A stretch of 64,000 nt of DNA from Megaustenia siamemsis (Eukaryota; Mollusca; Gastropoda; Stylommatophora; Ariophantidae). Position 1 is the stretch's first letter; each line of letters begins with the position of its first letter. Shown here in pieces: positions 1 through 12,008 of the stretch. The position numbers and the translations under genes are program-made. The stretch lies in the NCBI GenBank assembly GCA_032433765.1, contig JAVIAB010000073.1, positions 69,359,087 through 69,423,086 on the forward strand, given 5' to 3'. The notes under the pieces were generated by a model, which searched no databases, had not been told where the DNA came from, and saw nothing but the letters and a program-made list of their open reading frames with translations.

Positions 1-205
1 CATTAGCTCCCTTCTTTTGAACGGATTTAAGTTATCGATGTTTGAGAAAATGTGCTGTTCCTTTGTATTAACTGTTTAACACGTTTGTTTATTGATAAAG
101 TGATTAGCAGGGCTGACAGAGCATATTCTTTGTGTTCTCTGGATCTCATGGTAACAGCTTGTGCTGAGTAGCCAGGTTTTGGTTTTAACATTATGTTGAA
201 TGTTT
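1..205. other. Unassigned AT-rich DNA
   Basis: I see no gene, repeat or conserved motif here. The only open frame is a short minus-strand one without recognisable domains. LINE-like sequence begins at about position 206. Confidence 0.4.
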
Positions 206-1395
206 TAGTGATATGAGTGGTATAAAACCAGAAATAAGTGAGGAACAATGTGGATTTGTGGAAGAAAAGAGCATCAATGATGCAATATACATCTTAGGAA
301 CATTGATAGAAAGATCTATAGAGGTAAAGAAAGATCGATATACTTGCTTTATAGACTACACAAAAGCATTTGACAAAGTTAAGCATGTGGAAATAATAAA
401 TATGCTGAAGAAATTAAAAATTGATGGCAAGGATCTGCGAATCATAAAAAAAACATGTACTGGCAATAAACAACAGCCATACGAATTAGCAACCAAACAG
501 GACAATCCAATATATAAAACAAGGAGTCAGACAAGGTTGTGTACTGTCGCCGGATTTGTTTTCACTTTACAGCTAAAATATTATGAGATCAATAGTAGAC
601 AAAAAAGGAATTGAAGTCAACGGTCACAACATAAATAATTTGCGATATGCTGATGGCACAGTCTTAATAGCAGAGACAGAGAATGAACTGCAAGAAATTC
701 TAGACATAATAGTAAAAGAAAACAAAAAAAGGTCTCAGTCTGAATAGTAAGAAAACAGAGGTAATGGTCATATCAAAGAAAAAAATCATCACCATCATGC
801 AGCATAAAAATAAGAGGAGAAATCTGAAACAAGTGCAACGAATCAAATACTTGGGCACAATAATAACTTAGGCCAAAATAGCATTTCAGAAAATTTTAAA
901 TATCTTATGCAACACGTATATGTCAATAGAAGTGAAAAGAGAGTTCATCGCTGCTATATAGAACCAGTTCGACCTATGAAGCGAATCATGAACAGTGGAC
1001 AAACAAATGAAAAGACGACTAGAGGCTACAGAGATGGGATTTTCAGAAGAATGTTGAAAGTTCCTGGACAGCTAAAAAGACCATTGAAGAAATTCTCAAA
1101 GAGGCCAACACAAAAAGGGAGATCCTAAAAAACATCAGAAAGATACAATCAACATTTTTTGGGCACATCATGAGAAGAGAGAAAGTTGGAATACTTGGTT
1201 ACAACTGCAAAGTAAAAGGAAAGAAAGATCGCGGACGACAAAGAGAGAAAATACTGGATAGATTGGTGTCATGGCATGGAAAACAGTCAACAACAGAACT
1301 GATACGATGTACTGTATATAGAAGATTGTGGAAGGACATGATCGCTTACGTCATCCGGTATGACATATGATGATGATTATGATGATGATTTATGA
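206..1395 (+). mobile_element. LINE family A, degraded reverse-transcriptase fragment
   Basis: This is a 5'-truncated non-LTR retrotransposon broken by several frameshifts and stops. Frame 213-614 carries 'EEQCGFVEEKSI' and 'CFIDYTKAFDKVKH', which is reverse transcriptase motif A of LINEs. Around 640-700 the DNA encodes a decayed 'NNLRYADGT' (motif C, normally YADD), followed by 'GLSLNSKKTEVM'. The C-terminal end is at 1170-1370 ('RGRQREKILDRL', ending YVIRYDI) and runs straight into a TGA TGA TGA tail. The layout matches copies at 34.2-35.0, 50.8-51.3 and, inverted, 30.1-30.8 kb. The short 3' end and simple tail suggest the RTE group, but the clade is inferred. Confidence 0.85.
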
Positions 1396-1433
1396 AGGTT
1401 TTCACAATTTCTGATAAAATAAGTTACACCATC

Positions 1434-1918
1434 CATATATATATATATATATATATATGCGTATAATAATAAGACCATTGTCGTCGTGATAGACAGTTGG
1501 TAGCAGCAATCATGATAAATCAGTAGTTCGTAAAATAGTAGTGTCCTATGCTGGATGCAGCTTTCCTGAACAGTCTCTCTCGCGACTGAATAGCTTCTCT
1601 CGTAGCTGAATAGCTTCTCTCGTGGCTGAATCTGCCAATATTGAATAGACAGATACATGAACAGAATGACAAGGTGTATTTGTGGTGCCTGGCCTCGTCT
1701 CCATTCTCTTGCGCTTTTTGTCTTATGAATTTAATATCAGTACTGCCTCGAAAGATGCTGCGCCATTTTAATTTTGTTTTCCAGCCAAATTTTCCCCAGT
1801 TTCTTTCATTGATAGAGAATCCCTTCGAGGAAGCCCTGCAAACATCCTTATATCTCAACACTGGTCTGCCCTTTGCTCTCTCTCCGTCCTTAAGTTCGCC
1901 ATACAATATTTATATGGG
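1434..1918 (-). mobile_element. LINE family D, 3' end with (TA)n tail
   Basis: The minus strand at 1700-1906 encodes 'MYGELKDGERAKGRPVLRYKDVC', a common LINE ORF2 C-terminus downstream of the reverse transcriptase, then a decaying reading frame and a 3' UTR. A (TA)n run at about 1434-1458 is the likely 3' tail. A short motif with 'AGCTTCTCTCG' is repeated about three times at 1565-1632. The same C-terminus recurs in the 16.58-17.13 kb copy, where the ends are clearer. The 3' UTR around 1480-1562 also resembles 2600-2700, linking this family to LINE family E. Confidence 0.75.
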
Positions 1919-2435
1919 ATAACGAAATTTGGGACTTTCGTTTCCCAAAATGGTGGAATTAGGGCACGTTCTCTCCATCGCTGCAGAAAGAGGATTTCGG
2001 GGTCTGATTAATTTTGGTTCTCCATTGCACTTTTTCTGCGTTAAAAGTAAAAATGATGATCTACTTATTACATCTGCGTCGCTAAAGCGAAGTCGTACGC
2101 CGACAACAGTCCATTTTTGACAAATCAAGTGTGTGAATGCGACCTTCCACCGTCTAGACTGATCTGCTCTTTACGTCACATTGGTGCTGTTCATGACCGT
2201 TGTTGAATTCCTTGACGCAAGTTGTTTACATTGTTACTCATTAATGTAAACTGCTTTGTCAGTCGCAGTTTGAGCCATCTCTTTAGGAAATTTGCACCGT
2301 GTTTGTCCGTCGTAGGCTGCTTTCACTAGAGTAATCAGGAATCTAGTAAAGGGAGCGAAATTGTTGTATGTACGACATTGTTGTGATGTTGTGTGCTACG
2401 TCATCGTAATGGTTCATTGTATATCCCTAGACGAG
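1919..2435. other. Unassigned intergenic DNA
   Basis: No repeat family, RNA gene or domain is recognisable here. Short open frames exist on both strands at about 1.91-2.13 kb but have no LINE or host-protein features. The base composition is less AT-biased than its surroundings. Confidence 0.35.
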
Positions 2436-2510
2436 CCGAGAGCTAATTTCCAATATTAGGAAGAAACAATCATCATTTTTGGCTATGTAATGAGAAGAAT
2501 CCACCAAATG
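2436..2510 (+). mobile_element. Small LINE family B fragment
   Basis: About 75 bp match the family B copy at 5.03-5.10 kb: both contain 'GAGAGCTAATTTCC', 'AATATTAGG' and 'AAACAATCATCATTTTT' in the same order. It is cut off on both sides and does not encode anything intact. Confidence 0.7.
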
Positions 2511-2544
2511 TGGAAGCTGCCTTCTGATTCGGGATTTTATTTCT

Positions 2545-2582
2545 TACACACACACGCACGCACGCGCGCGCACACACATATA
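2545..2582. repeat. Alternating purine-pyrimidine (CA/CG)n tract
   Basis: About 35 bp of strictly alternating CA and CG dinucleotides with a CGCGCG core, followed by an AT-rich tail. It lies next to the 3' side of the minus-strand LINE E copy and may derive from that element's tail. Such tracts can adopt Z-DNA in principle. Confidence 0.75.
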
Positions 2583-2599
2583 ATAATTATGACATAAAT

Positions 2600-3565
2600 A
2601 TGTTTATGGCCTTTGCCTTCTTGACAAAGCTTGGTTGCAAGCAGCAGTCATGGTTCGTCAATAATTTGGTAATATTATAGTGTCTGATGTTGGAAGCGTT
2701 TTAACTCGGACACTTCTTTCCATACTAACCCTCTCAGCGTCGACAGGGGGGGGGGGGGTATACTTTGCGGACGTTTGCTTTCTGTTGGCCTCTGCTGCTG
2801 TTATGTTTGCTAGTGTTTCTATTAAAACATCACTACATCTTTTTCGTGGTCGTCTCTTGAGTCTGGGTTCCGTATTGTTTATTGATGGCTCGTTGTGTTG
2901 ATGTTTCCTAAACGTTTTGTCTGTTTCTTTATGTATTAAGAGGCGGAAATTACTCTTAGCTTTTTTTCTGTTCTTAATTTCTGATCTTATCTCTCAGACT
3001 GCTTTCTGTCGTGCGTCTCAGACATTCCATTTCTGTAGAGGTTATATTTCTATTGTTCTTGAGCCTAGCGTCCACGTTTGTCACTGGAAGCACATGTTGA
3101 ATTGAAGATTGCGTGTGAGTTTTTTTTTGTTTCTATAATAGTGTTATTACTTTGTTGGACCGCAGTGATGAGAGTTGTCCAATGATTGACAAGCCTTGTT
3201 GCAATTTGAGTTTATTTCTGCTGCTTGTGAATGATCGTTTGTCAGTAAACTTTCAGGCTTTTAATTCCTCCACTTGTTTAATTGTTTGCTGTCTGTATTA
3301 GTGCTGGTCTGAGAATAGAAGGTCGTTGATCTCCTGTCTCCGATGGGTTGCCTAACTTACATATGTTGTCCGTATAGGTCATAAACAACAGGGGAGATAG
3401 TACGCAGCACATGTCTTGCTCCTTTTCTAACTTCAAAATAAACTCTGTAGCCTGTTGCTGTTCTGACTGTGCAGCTGTTGTTGATGTAAAGACTTTTAAT
3501 TAGGTTGGTTAGATGTTGGCTTACTCCGTATGTTGTTATTATCTCCCGTAATTGTTCTTTTTATC
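2600..3565 (-). mobile_element. LINE family E, RT and C-terminal fragment
   Basis: Read on the minus strand from about 3.56 kb, decayed codons give 'TVRTATGY', a damaged 'KKGVRQGCVLSPLL'-type motif (seen as CCVLSPLLFM), 'TYTDNIC', then near 3.06 kb 'EMECLRRTTESSLRDKIRN' and 'RLKRRPRKR'-type basic residues. These are reverse transcriptase motif B and a typical LINE C-terminus. Frames are broken many times. A run of about ten G residues lies near 2,747. The 3' UTR (2.60-2.70 kb) resembles that of family D. Confidence 0.7.
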
Positions 3566-3689
3566 TTGATCAAATGCTTTTCCAGTTTTTAAAAAAAAAA
3601 TACTGTATACAGTTTTTGATTGTCTTCTCTCATTTTTTCTGTCAGCAGTTTTACGGTGATTATGGCGTTACATTTTTGAGAACTGTTGA

Positions 3690-5292
3690 TTGAACAAGAA
3701 AGCATAAGGGAACGATGGACAGAATACATTAATGTCTTTATAATGATGAACGAACAGAAGTAAATATTAAGGATAATGGAGAAGGATCAGAAATACTAAG
3801 AGAAGAAGTGGAAGATGCCTTGCGCAATATGAAAGCGGGAAAAGCTCCTGGACCAGATAATATAACTAAAGAAGAGATTAAAACCATGGGTGATTTGGAA
3901 TAGAAATAATAACACAAATATTGAATATCTACAACAGCGGATATATACCAGACGACATGCTCAAATCAATATTCACAGCCCTACCAAAGAAATCGGGTGC
4001 GATTGAATGAGAGGATCATCGCACAATAAGCCTTATGAGTCACATGACTAAGATATTACTAAGAATCATCATGCGAAGAGTGCGAAACAAAATCAGTCCA
4101 GAAATTAGCGATGAACAGTGTGGTTTTTTAGAGATAAAGAACAAGCAATGCCATCTATATCATAAGATCTTTAGTAGAAAGAGCCATAGAGGTGAAAACA
4201 GATCTATACCTATGTTTCATAGATTATACCAAAGCATTTGACAAAGTAAAGCACCAAGAAATAATCAACATTTTAGAAAGCATAAATATAGACAGCAAAG
4301 ATCTAAAAATAATAAAGAACATGAACTGGCAACAAACAGCGGCCATAAGAACTGGAAACCAATTGGGAATGTTTCAACAAATAAAACAGGATGTTAGACA
4401 AGGTGTGTGCTGTTTACCAGATTTGTTTAATATTTATAGTAAGATATTTTAAGATCATAAGGGGCATGCCTGGATAACAATCGGAGGTCATTATTTAAAT
4501 AATCTAAAGTATGCTGATGATACAGTCTTAATCGCTAAGAGTGAAAATGAGTTACAAGAAACGTTGGACATTATAGTGAAAGAAAGGAAAAATAAAGGAC
4601 TCAGCCTTAATAGCAAAAAGACAGAGGTAATGGTAACAACAAAGAAAAATACATCACCTCAGTGCAAAATAAAGACAAGTGGAACAATATTAAAACAGGT
4701 AAATGAATTTAAATATTTGGGAACTTTGTTAACCTCAGACGGCAGATGTACAAAAGAGGTGAGATGCAGAATGGCTCAGGCAAAAGCAGCTTTCCAAAAA
4801 ATGAGGACGATACTATGCAATCCATTTTTGACAATAGAAACAATAAAAAGAGTTCTTAAATGTTATGTAGAACCAGTCTTAACATATGGATGGGAATCAT
4901 GGACAATAGGACAACAGACAAGAAAATCACTGGAGTCTGTAGAAATGTGGTTTTACAGAAGAATGTTGAGAATACCATGGACATCTAAGAAGAGTAAAGA
5001 AAACGTTCTGAAAGAGACCAAATCAAAAGAGAGCTAATTTCCAATATTAGGAAGAAACAATCATCATTTTTTGGCCATGTAATGAGAAGGGAACAGCTGG
5101 AATATATTGTAACAACCGGGAAAATTGAGGGACGAAGAGATAGAGGGAAGCAAAAGAGAAGATACCAGACAGCTTAAGAGAATGTCTTGGCAGAAGGTCA
5201 ACAACAGAATTCATAAATAACTGTCGTGATCGAAAGTTGTGGAGAGACATCATCGCCTACGCCAGCAGACCCGGCACTTGATGATGATAGCC
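3690..5292 (+). mobile_element. LINE family B, 5'-truncated RT copy
   Basis: This is the best family B copy. It starts in the linker before the RT ('RWTEYINVL'; 'KAGKAPGPDNI' near 3.84 kb), then 'SLMSHMTKILLRI' (4.03 kb), 'EQCGFL', 'FIDYTKAFDKVKHQE' (motif A, 4.21 kb), a damaged VRQGV (motif B, 4.39 kb), 'LKYADDTVL' (motif C, 4.51 kb) and a 157-codon open stretch at 4564-5037 with 'FKYLGTLLTSDGRC' and 'CYVEPVLTYG'. At least three frameshifts break it, so it cannot encode a working protein. The frame ends in ...PGT followed by TGA TGA TGA. The endonuclease is missing. Confidence 0.88.
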
Positions 5293-5544
5293 ATTAACAC
5301 CCGACAACATGCACATAGTAATGTATGAAATTATATATACTATATCTCGAACACACGGGAGTGTTTTCAGTTAAATGATGCTTTGTTTATTTTAATCTGG
5401 GCGTATTTATTGTTGAGGATGTTAATATTCACGTCAGTAAATATTTATAGAAGGAAGTTTCATTCCTTTTTCATCTCTTCCACTCTCTACCTCTCCTTGA
5501 CGGTGAAATGTATCTTTTATGAACGCAGGTTCGTCTTCTTATGT
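5293..5544. other. Unassigned AT-rich spacer
   Basis: I see no coding or repeat signal between the LINE B tail and the first 40-bp array. Short hydrophobic open frames here reflect T-rich composition. Confidence 0.35.
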
Positions 5545-6020
5545 AATTGGCTCTCGAGCAAACTGAATGTGTCTTGTTATGTAATTATCTATCTACCAAA
5601 CTTGACGTACTTTTTGTTATATTATTGTCTTTTCTACAAACTAGATGTCATGTTATATTATTTTTTTCTCCTATAAATTTGGTGTCCTGTTATATTATTT
5701 CTTTTTTCTCATACAAACTTGATATGAGTCTTATTATATTATTTTTTCTCACACAAACTGATATGAGTCTTATTATATTATTTTTTTCTCACACAAACTT
5801 GATATGAGTCTTATTATATTATTTTTTCTCACACAAACTTGATATGAGTCTTGTTATATAATTTTTTTCTCATACAAACTTGATATGAGTCTTATTATAT
5901 TATTTTTTTTCCTCACACAAACTTGATATGAGTCTTGTTATATATTTTTTCTCACACAAACTTGATATAAGTCTTGTTATATTATTTTTTTCCCATACAA
6001 ACTTGATATGAGTCTTATTG
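5545..6020. repeat. Minisatellite, about 40-bp unit (first array)
   Basis: About 11-12 imperfect head-to-tail units hold 'CTTGATATGAGTCTT' followed by 'TTATATTATTTTTTCTC' and 'ACACAAA' or 'ATACAAA'. T-run length and the CACA/CATA choice vary between units. The left units are more diverged than the right ones. A second array of the same unit lies at 9.77-10.04 kb. Confidence 0.92.
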
Positions 6021-6571
6021 AAGGGGATGTTTCTTTTATCGTTGTTCTTTTCTTTTATATTGTTGTTGTTTGTGCCGTTTGTTGTAGTTCTTTCTGCCTG
6101 CCGCGTTCAACCTTTTTAGTTCAACCGTTTTACCCCTTTTTCACTTTCTACTACTTCTGCTGTTACTTCTTTACTCTTGCAGCGCCGTTAACTGTTACAT
6201 CCTCCAGACGTGTTAAGTCTTCTCTGTATTTTACGATGGCAGTATTCTCAGAGATATTTCTTTGACGTGTCCTTCTCTACTATCTCTCTATCCTGGTGTG
6301 ACAGAGTAAGAGTATGCGTTCAAAACGCGCCGTTTCGCGCTGATGCCCTGACGTGCCTTGGTGTGCGTTCTTATTTCACTGCACCTGACATGCCGTTTGT
6401 TTATTCCTTATCATCTTAATCTTGTCGACCTCCAACAGCCTGATGGCGTGTTATTTTATTGCCTTGATGAGCCTTGATTGATCGTTATGTTCTTCTCCTT
6501 TCGTCATTGTGCCGCGACAACCTCCGTTGACCCTCTTAACCGTTAACTCGTAATATTCATCTCACAACTCT
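6021..6571. other. Non-repetitive spacer
   Basis: No tandem structure or mobile element is visible. Two short plus-strand open frames (6008-6265 and 6210-6419) lack recognisable domains, are T-rich and I do not call them as genes. Confidence 0.35.
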
Positions 6572-7262
6572 GGTGAATCTCATGTAACAAAAATACTTCA
6601 AACAAATACCAAACTGTAATAAACTCATATAACAAAAATACTTCAAACAAATACCAAACTGTAATAAACTCATATAACAAAAATACTTCAAACAAATACC
6701 AAACTGTAATAAACTCATATAACAAAAATACTTCAAACAATTACCAAACTGTAATAAACTAATATAACAAAAATACTTCAAACAAATACCAAACTGTAAT
6801 AAACTCATATAACAAAAATACTTAAAACAATTACCAAACTGTAATAATCTCATATAACAAAAATACTTCAAACAAATACCAAACTGTAATAAACTCATAT
6901 AACAAAAATACTTCAAACAAATACCAAACTGTAATAATCTCATATAACAAAAATACTTCAAACAAATACCAAACTGTAATAATCTCATATAACAAAAATA
7001 CTTCAAACAAATACCAAACTGTAATAATCTCATATAACAAAAATACTTCAAACAAATACCAAACTGTAATAATCTCATATAACAAAAATACTTCAAACAA
7101 ATACCAAACTGTAATAATCTCATATAACAAAAATACTTCAAACAAATACCAAACTGTAATAATCTCATATAACAAAAATACTTCAAACAAATACCAAACT
7201 GTAATAATCTCATATAACAAAAATACTTCAAACAAGTACCAAACTGTAATAAACTCATCAAG
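6572..7262. repeat. Minisatellite, 45-bp unit
   Basis: About 15 units contain 'CTCATATAACAAAAATAC', 'TTCAAACAAATACC' and 'AAACTGTAATAA'. Successive CTCATAT starts at 6624 and 6669 give a 45-bp period. Forty-five is a multiple of three and the minus strand lacks stops, so an open frame of 234 codons with a 15-residue period appears. It is low complexity with no start context and I regard it as a by-product. Units differ mainly at AATAAAC versus AATAATC. Confidence 0.95.
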
Positions 7263-7605
7263 TCACGACATCGGCATATTTCCTCTTTATTTTTTTCATG
7301 GGCAGTCTTTATTACTTCTTTCTCTTCTTGATGTTACAGTTACCGTTAATTACCTTCCGTCTCACACATTCATCATTCTCTAACTAAACCTTCACCAATG
7401 GAGCTAAGCTATTCTATATAGGTCCGTTCCCCATTGAACGTCCTAAACTACCTATCTACTCCTAAATTTCGGCTTTACTTGTTACTAATCTATTCTGTAT
7501 CTGTTAATTCATCACATTCCCTACCGCCTACTATCATCTCTAACTACTTGTTATAATTCAGACAGCTGCATCTCTCTATTCTCCTTAATGCTCTGGTTCC
7601 ACTTT
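7263..7605. other. Non-repetitive spacer
   Basis: About 340 bp between two arrays with no coding, RNA or repeat signature that I can support. Confidence 0.35.
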
Positions 7606-9640
7606 GCCAATAATCTCCAATCTTCAAGTCTATCTCATTGCGCGGTCCTCCAATCTCTCTCGGTCTGCCCATCTTCAAGTCTATCTCATTGCGCTGTCCT
7701 TCCAATCTCTCTCCGTCTGCCCATATTCAAGTCTATCTTATTGCGCGGTCCTTCCAATCTCTCTCCGTCTGCCCATCTTCAAGTCTATCTCATTGCGCTG
7801 TCCTTCCAATCTCTCTCCGTCTGCCCATCTTCAAGTCTATCTCATTGCGCGGTCGTTCCAATCTCTCTCCGTCTGCCCATCTTCAAGTCTATCTCATTGC
7901 GCTGTCCGTCCAATCTCTCTCCGTCTGCCCATCTTCAAGTATATCTCATTGAGCTGTCCTTCCAATCTCTCTCCGTCTGCCCATCTTCAAGTCTATCTCA
8001 TTGCGCTGTCCTTCCAATCTCTCTCCGTCTGCCCATCTTCAAGTCTTCTAATATTCTCCGGTCTTCCAACAGCACGTCCTCTCTCTCCGTCTGCCCATCT
8101 CAAGTCTATCTCATTGCGCTGTCCTTCCAATCTCTCTCCGTCTGCCCATCTTCAAGTCTATCTCATTGCGCTGTCCTTCCAATCTCTCTCCGTCTGCCCA
8201 TCTTCAAGTCTATCTCATTGCGCTGTCCTTCCAATCTCTCCCCGTCTGCCCATCTTCAAGTCTTCTAATATTCTCCGGTCTTCCAACAGCACTTCCTCTC
8301 TCTCTTCGTCTGCCCATCTTCAAGTCTATCTCATGGCAGTCCTTCCAATCTCTCTCCGTCTGCCCATCTTCAAGTCTATCTCATTGCGCTGTCCTTCCAA
8401 TCTGTCTCCGTCTGCCCATCTTCAAGTCTGTCTCATTGCGCTGTCCTTTGTCCTTCCAATCTGTCTCCGTCTGCCATCTTCAAGTCTGTCTCATTGCGCT
8501 GTCCTTCCAATCTCTCTCCGTCTGCCATCTTCAAGTCTTCTAATATTCTCCGGTCTTCCAACAGCACGTCCTCTCTCTCCGTCTGCCCATCTTCAAGTCT
8601 ATCTCATGGCAGTCCTTCCAATCTCTCTCCGTCTGCCCATCTTCAAGTCTATCTCATTGCGCTGTCCTTCCAATCTGTCTCCGTCTGCCCATCTTCAAGT
8701 CTGTCTCATTGCGCTGTCCTTTGTCCTTCCAATCTGTCTCCGTCTGCCCATCTTCAAGTCTATCTCATGGCAGTCCTTCCAATCTCTCTCCGTCTGCCCA
8801 TCTTCAAGTCTATCTCATTGCGCTGTCCTTCCAATCTCTCTCCGTCTGCCCATCTTCAAGTCTGTCTCATTGCGCTGTCCTTCCAATCTGTCTCCGTCTG
8901 CCCATCTTCAAGTCTGTCTCATTGCGCTGTCCTTCCAATCTCTCTCCGTCTGCCCATCTTCAAGTCTGTCTCATTGCGCTGTCCTTCCAATCTGTCTCCG
9001 TCTGCCCATCTTCAAGTCTGTCTCATTGCGCTGTCCTTCCAATCTCTCTCCGTCTGCCCATCTTCAAGTCTTCTAATATTCTCCGGTCTTCCAACAGCAC
9101 GTCCTCTCTCTCCGTCTGCCCATCTCCAAGTTTTCTAACCAAGTCTTCTAATGTTCTCCGGTCTTCCAACAGCACGTCCTCTCTCTCCGTCTGCCCATCT
9201 CCAAGTTTTCTAACCAAGTCTTCTAATATTCTCCGGTCTTCCAACAGCACGTCCTCTCTCTCCGTCTGCCCATCTTCAAGTCTTCTAATATTCTCCGGTC
9301 TTCCAACAGCACGTCCTCTCTCTCCGTCTGCCCATCTTCAAGTCTTCTAATATTCTCCGGTCTTCCAACAGCACGTCCTCTCTCTCCGTCTGCCCATCTC
9401 CAAGTTTTCTAACCAAGTCTTCTAATATTCTCCGGTCATCCAACATCACGTCCTCTCTCTCCGTCTGCCCATCTCCAAGTTTTCTAACCAAGTCTTCTAA
9501 TATTCTCCGGTCTTCCAACAGCACGTCCTCTCTCTCCGTCTGCCCATCTCCAAGTTTCTAACCAAGTCTTCTAATATTCTCCGGTCTTCCAACAGCACGT
9601 CCTCTCTCTCCGTCTGCTCATCTCCACGTCATACATAATC
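7606..9640. repeat. Composite minisatellite, 52-bp and 62-75-bp units
   Basis: Two unit types share the ends 'TCTCTCCGTCTGCCCATC' and 'TTCAAGTCT'. The short type (52 bp) has 'ATCTCATTGCGCTGTCC' in the middle. The long type (62 bp) has 'TCTAATATTCTCCGG' and 'CCAACAGCACGTCC', and a 75-bp form adds 'TTTTCTAACCAAG'. Short units dominate to about 9.06 kb, long ones from there to the end, with isolated long units inside (8.04, 8.26, 8.54 kb). The 52-bp length is not a multiple of three, yet several plus-strand frames stay open (up to 490 codons) because the unit lacks stops. Confidence 0.93.
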
Positions 9641-9769
9641 CGTCATAGATTCCTATTTCGACATTTCTTCTTCAGTATACTTCTGTACGTAATCTTTTCT
9701 TCCCCATCCTTCATCTCTTAGTGTGCAATTCTCGGTCATACTATTTCCCACGGTCATACTATTTCTCCT
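9641..9769. other. Short unique spacer
   Basis: A 130-bp linker between arrays, with one local duplication of 'CGGTCATACTATTTC' near 9,733 and 9,758. Confidence 0.5.
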
Positions 9770-10040
9770 GCTATATTGTTATATTATTTTTTTCTCATAC
9801 AAACTTGATATGAGTCTCATTATAATATTTTTTCTCATACAAACTTAATATGAGTCTTGTTATATTATTGTTCTTCTCATATAAACTTGATATGAGTCTT
9901 GTTATATTATTTTTTTCTCATACAAACTGGATATGAGTCTTGTTATATTATTTTTTTCTCATACAAACTTGATATGAGTCTTGTTATATAATTTTTTTTC
10001 TCATTCAAGTTTATAATGAGTCTGGTTATATTATTTTCTC
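9770..10040. repeat. Minisatellite, about 40-bp unit (second array)
   Basis: About six units of the same repeat as at 5.55-6.02 kb ('CTTGATATGAGTCTTG' with 'TTTTTTCTCATACAAA'), in the same orientation. The two arrays are separated by 3.75 kb holding two unrelated arrays. Confidence 0.9.
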
Positions 10041-10344
10041 TTCTACAACCTTGTGATTTCTTATGTCGTGTAAACATCTCGTTTAGTTCCCAGAAAGGAA
10101 TTTCCTCATAAATTATCTGTTTGACCTTTTCGACTACTCTCCCTTGTTGTTCCTTCAAAAGTTCATCTTGGTTTCTCATGCACACAAGTTGTAAGTAATG
10201 TGCTTTTTCTTGCGTTTTAAGCAAGTACCAGTAGAAGCCAACGTTTATCATGCATTCCCATCTATTTCATCATTCACTATAATGAATATTGTATCTCCAT
10301 ATTAACTTGAATATCAGATGCCATATATTAGTTTCAATGTTGAG
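10041..10344. other. Unique spacer with a short minus-strand open frame
   Basis: A minus-strand open frame (9943-10251, 102 codons) begins here and runs into the 40-bp array. Its N-terminal part ('MINVGFYWYLLKTQEKAHYLQLV') has no match I recognise and its C-terminus is array-derived, so I do not call it a gene. Confidence 0.35.
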
Positions 10345-12008
10345 ATTGTTCGATGTCGCGAGTTAAGATTCTATTGATGTCGCGAGAGAAGATTATGTTT
10401 GATGTTGTGAGATAACATTCTGTTTGATGTTGCGAGATAATATTCTGTTTGATGTCGCGAGATAAGATTCTGTTTGATGTTGCAAGATAATGTTCTGTTT
10501 GATGTCGCGAGATAATATTCTGTTTGATGTTGCGAGATTAGATTCTGTTTTATGTCGTGAGATAATATTCTGTTTGATGTTGCAAGATAATATTCTGTTT
10601 GATGTCACGAGAGAAGATTATGTTTGATGTTATGAGATAACATTCTGTTTGATGTTGTGAGATAATATTCTGTTTGATGTTGCGAGATAAGATTCTGTTT
10701 TATGTCGTGAGATAATATTCTGTTTGATGTTGCAAGATAATATTCTGTTTGATGTCGCGAGAGAAGATTATGTTTGATGTTATGAGATAACATTCTGTTT
10801 GATGTTGTGAGATAATATTCTGTTTGATGTCGCGAGTTAAGATTCTATTATTGATGTCGCGAGAGAAGATTATGTTTGATGTTGTGAGATAACATTCTGT
10901 TTGATGTTGCGAGATAATATTCTGTTTGATGTTGCGAGATAATATTCTGTTTTATGTCGTGAGATAATATTCTGTTTGATGCTGCAAGATAATATTCTGT
11001 TTGATGTCGCGAGATAAGATTATGTTTGATGTTGCAAGATAATGTTCTGTTTGATGTCGCGAGATAATATTCTGTTTGATGTTGTGAGATAATATTATGT
11101 TTGATGTCGCGAGATAAGATTCTGTTTGATGTCGCGAGGTAAGATTCTGTTTGATGTCAAGAGATAATATTCTGTTTAATGTTGCGAGATAATATTCTGT
11201 GTGACGTCGCGAGATAAGATTCTGTTTGATGTTGCGAGATAAGATTCTGTTTGATGTCACGAGATAATATTCTGTTTGATGTCGCGAGATAATATTCTGT
11301 TTGATGTTGCGAGATAATATTCTGTTTGATGTCACGAGATAATATTCTGTTTGATGTCGCAAGATAATATTCTGTTTGATGTCCCAAGGTAATATTCTGT
11401 TTGATGTCGCGAGATAATATTCTGTTTGATGTCGCGAGATAATATTCTGTTTGATGTCACGAGATACGATTCTGTTTGATGTTACAAGATAAGATTCTGT
11501 TTGATATTGCAAGATAATATTCTGTTTGATGTCGCGAGATAATATTCTGTTTGATGTCGCGAGATAGACTCTGTTTGATGTTGCGTTATATGATTCTGTT
11601 TGATGTTGCGTTATATGATTCTGTTGATGTTGCGTTATATGATTCTGTTTGATGTCGCGAGATAATATTCTGTTTGATGTCACGAGATACGATTCTGTTT
11701 GATGTTACAAGATAAGATTCTGTTTGATATTGCAAGATAATATTCTATTTGATGTCGCGAGATAATATTCTGTTTGATGTCGCGAGATAATATTCTGTTT
11801 GATGTCGCGAGGTAGACTCTGTTTGATGTTGCGTTATATGATTCTGTTTGATGTTGCGTTATATGATTCTGTTTGATGTTGCGTTATATGATTCTGTTTG
11901 ATGTTGCGAGATAAGATTCTGTTTGATAGCGCGTTATGCGATTCTGTTTGATGTTGCGTTATATGATTCTGTTTGATGTTGCGTTATATGATTCTGTTTG
12001 ATGTCTCG
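10345..12008. repeat. Minisatellite, 25-bp unit
   Basis: About 65 units: 'GATGTCGCGAGATAA' followed by a 'TATTCTGTTT'-like half. Starts at 11,403 and 11,428 give 25 bp. Many units carry the palindrome TCGCGA, and most variants are GTTGCGAG, GTCACGAG, GTTGTGAG or GTTGCAAG, which are C-to-T or G-to-A changes at CpG. From 11.58 kb a variant with 'TGTTGCGTTATATGATTC' becomes common. A minus-strand open frame of 243 codons with a 25-residue period crosses the array and is a composition effect. Confidence 0.94.

Noticed and set aside
6008..6419. Two overlapping plus-strand open frames as small genes.
   Set aside because: They are T-rich, hydrophobic and without domain or start context, like many random frames in this composition.
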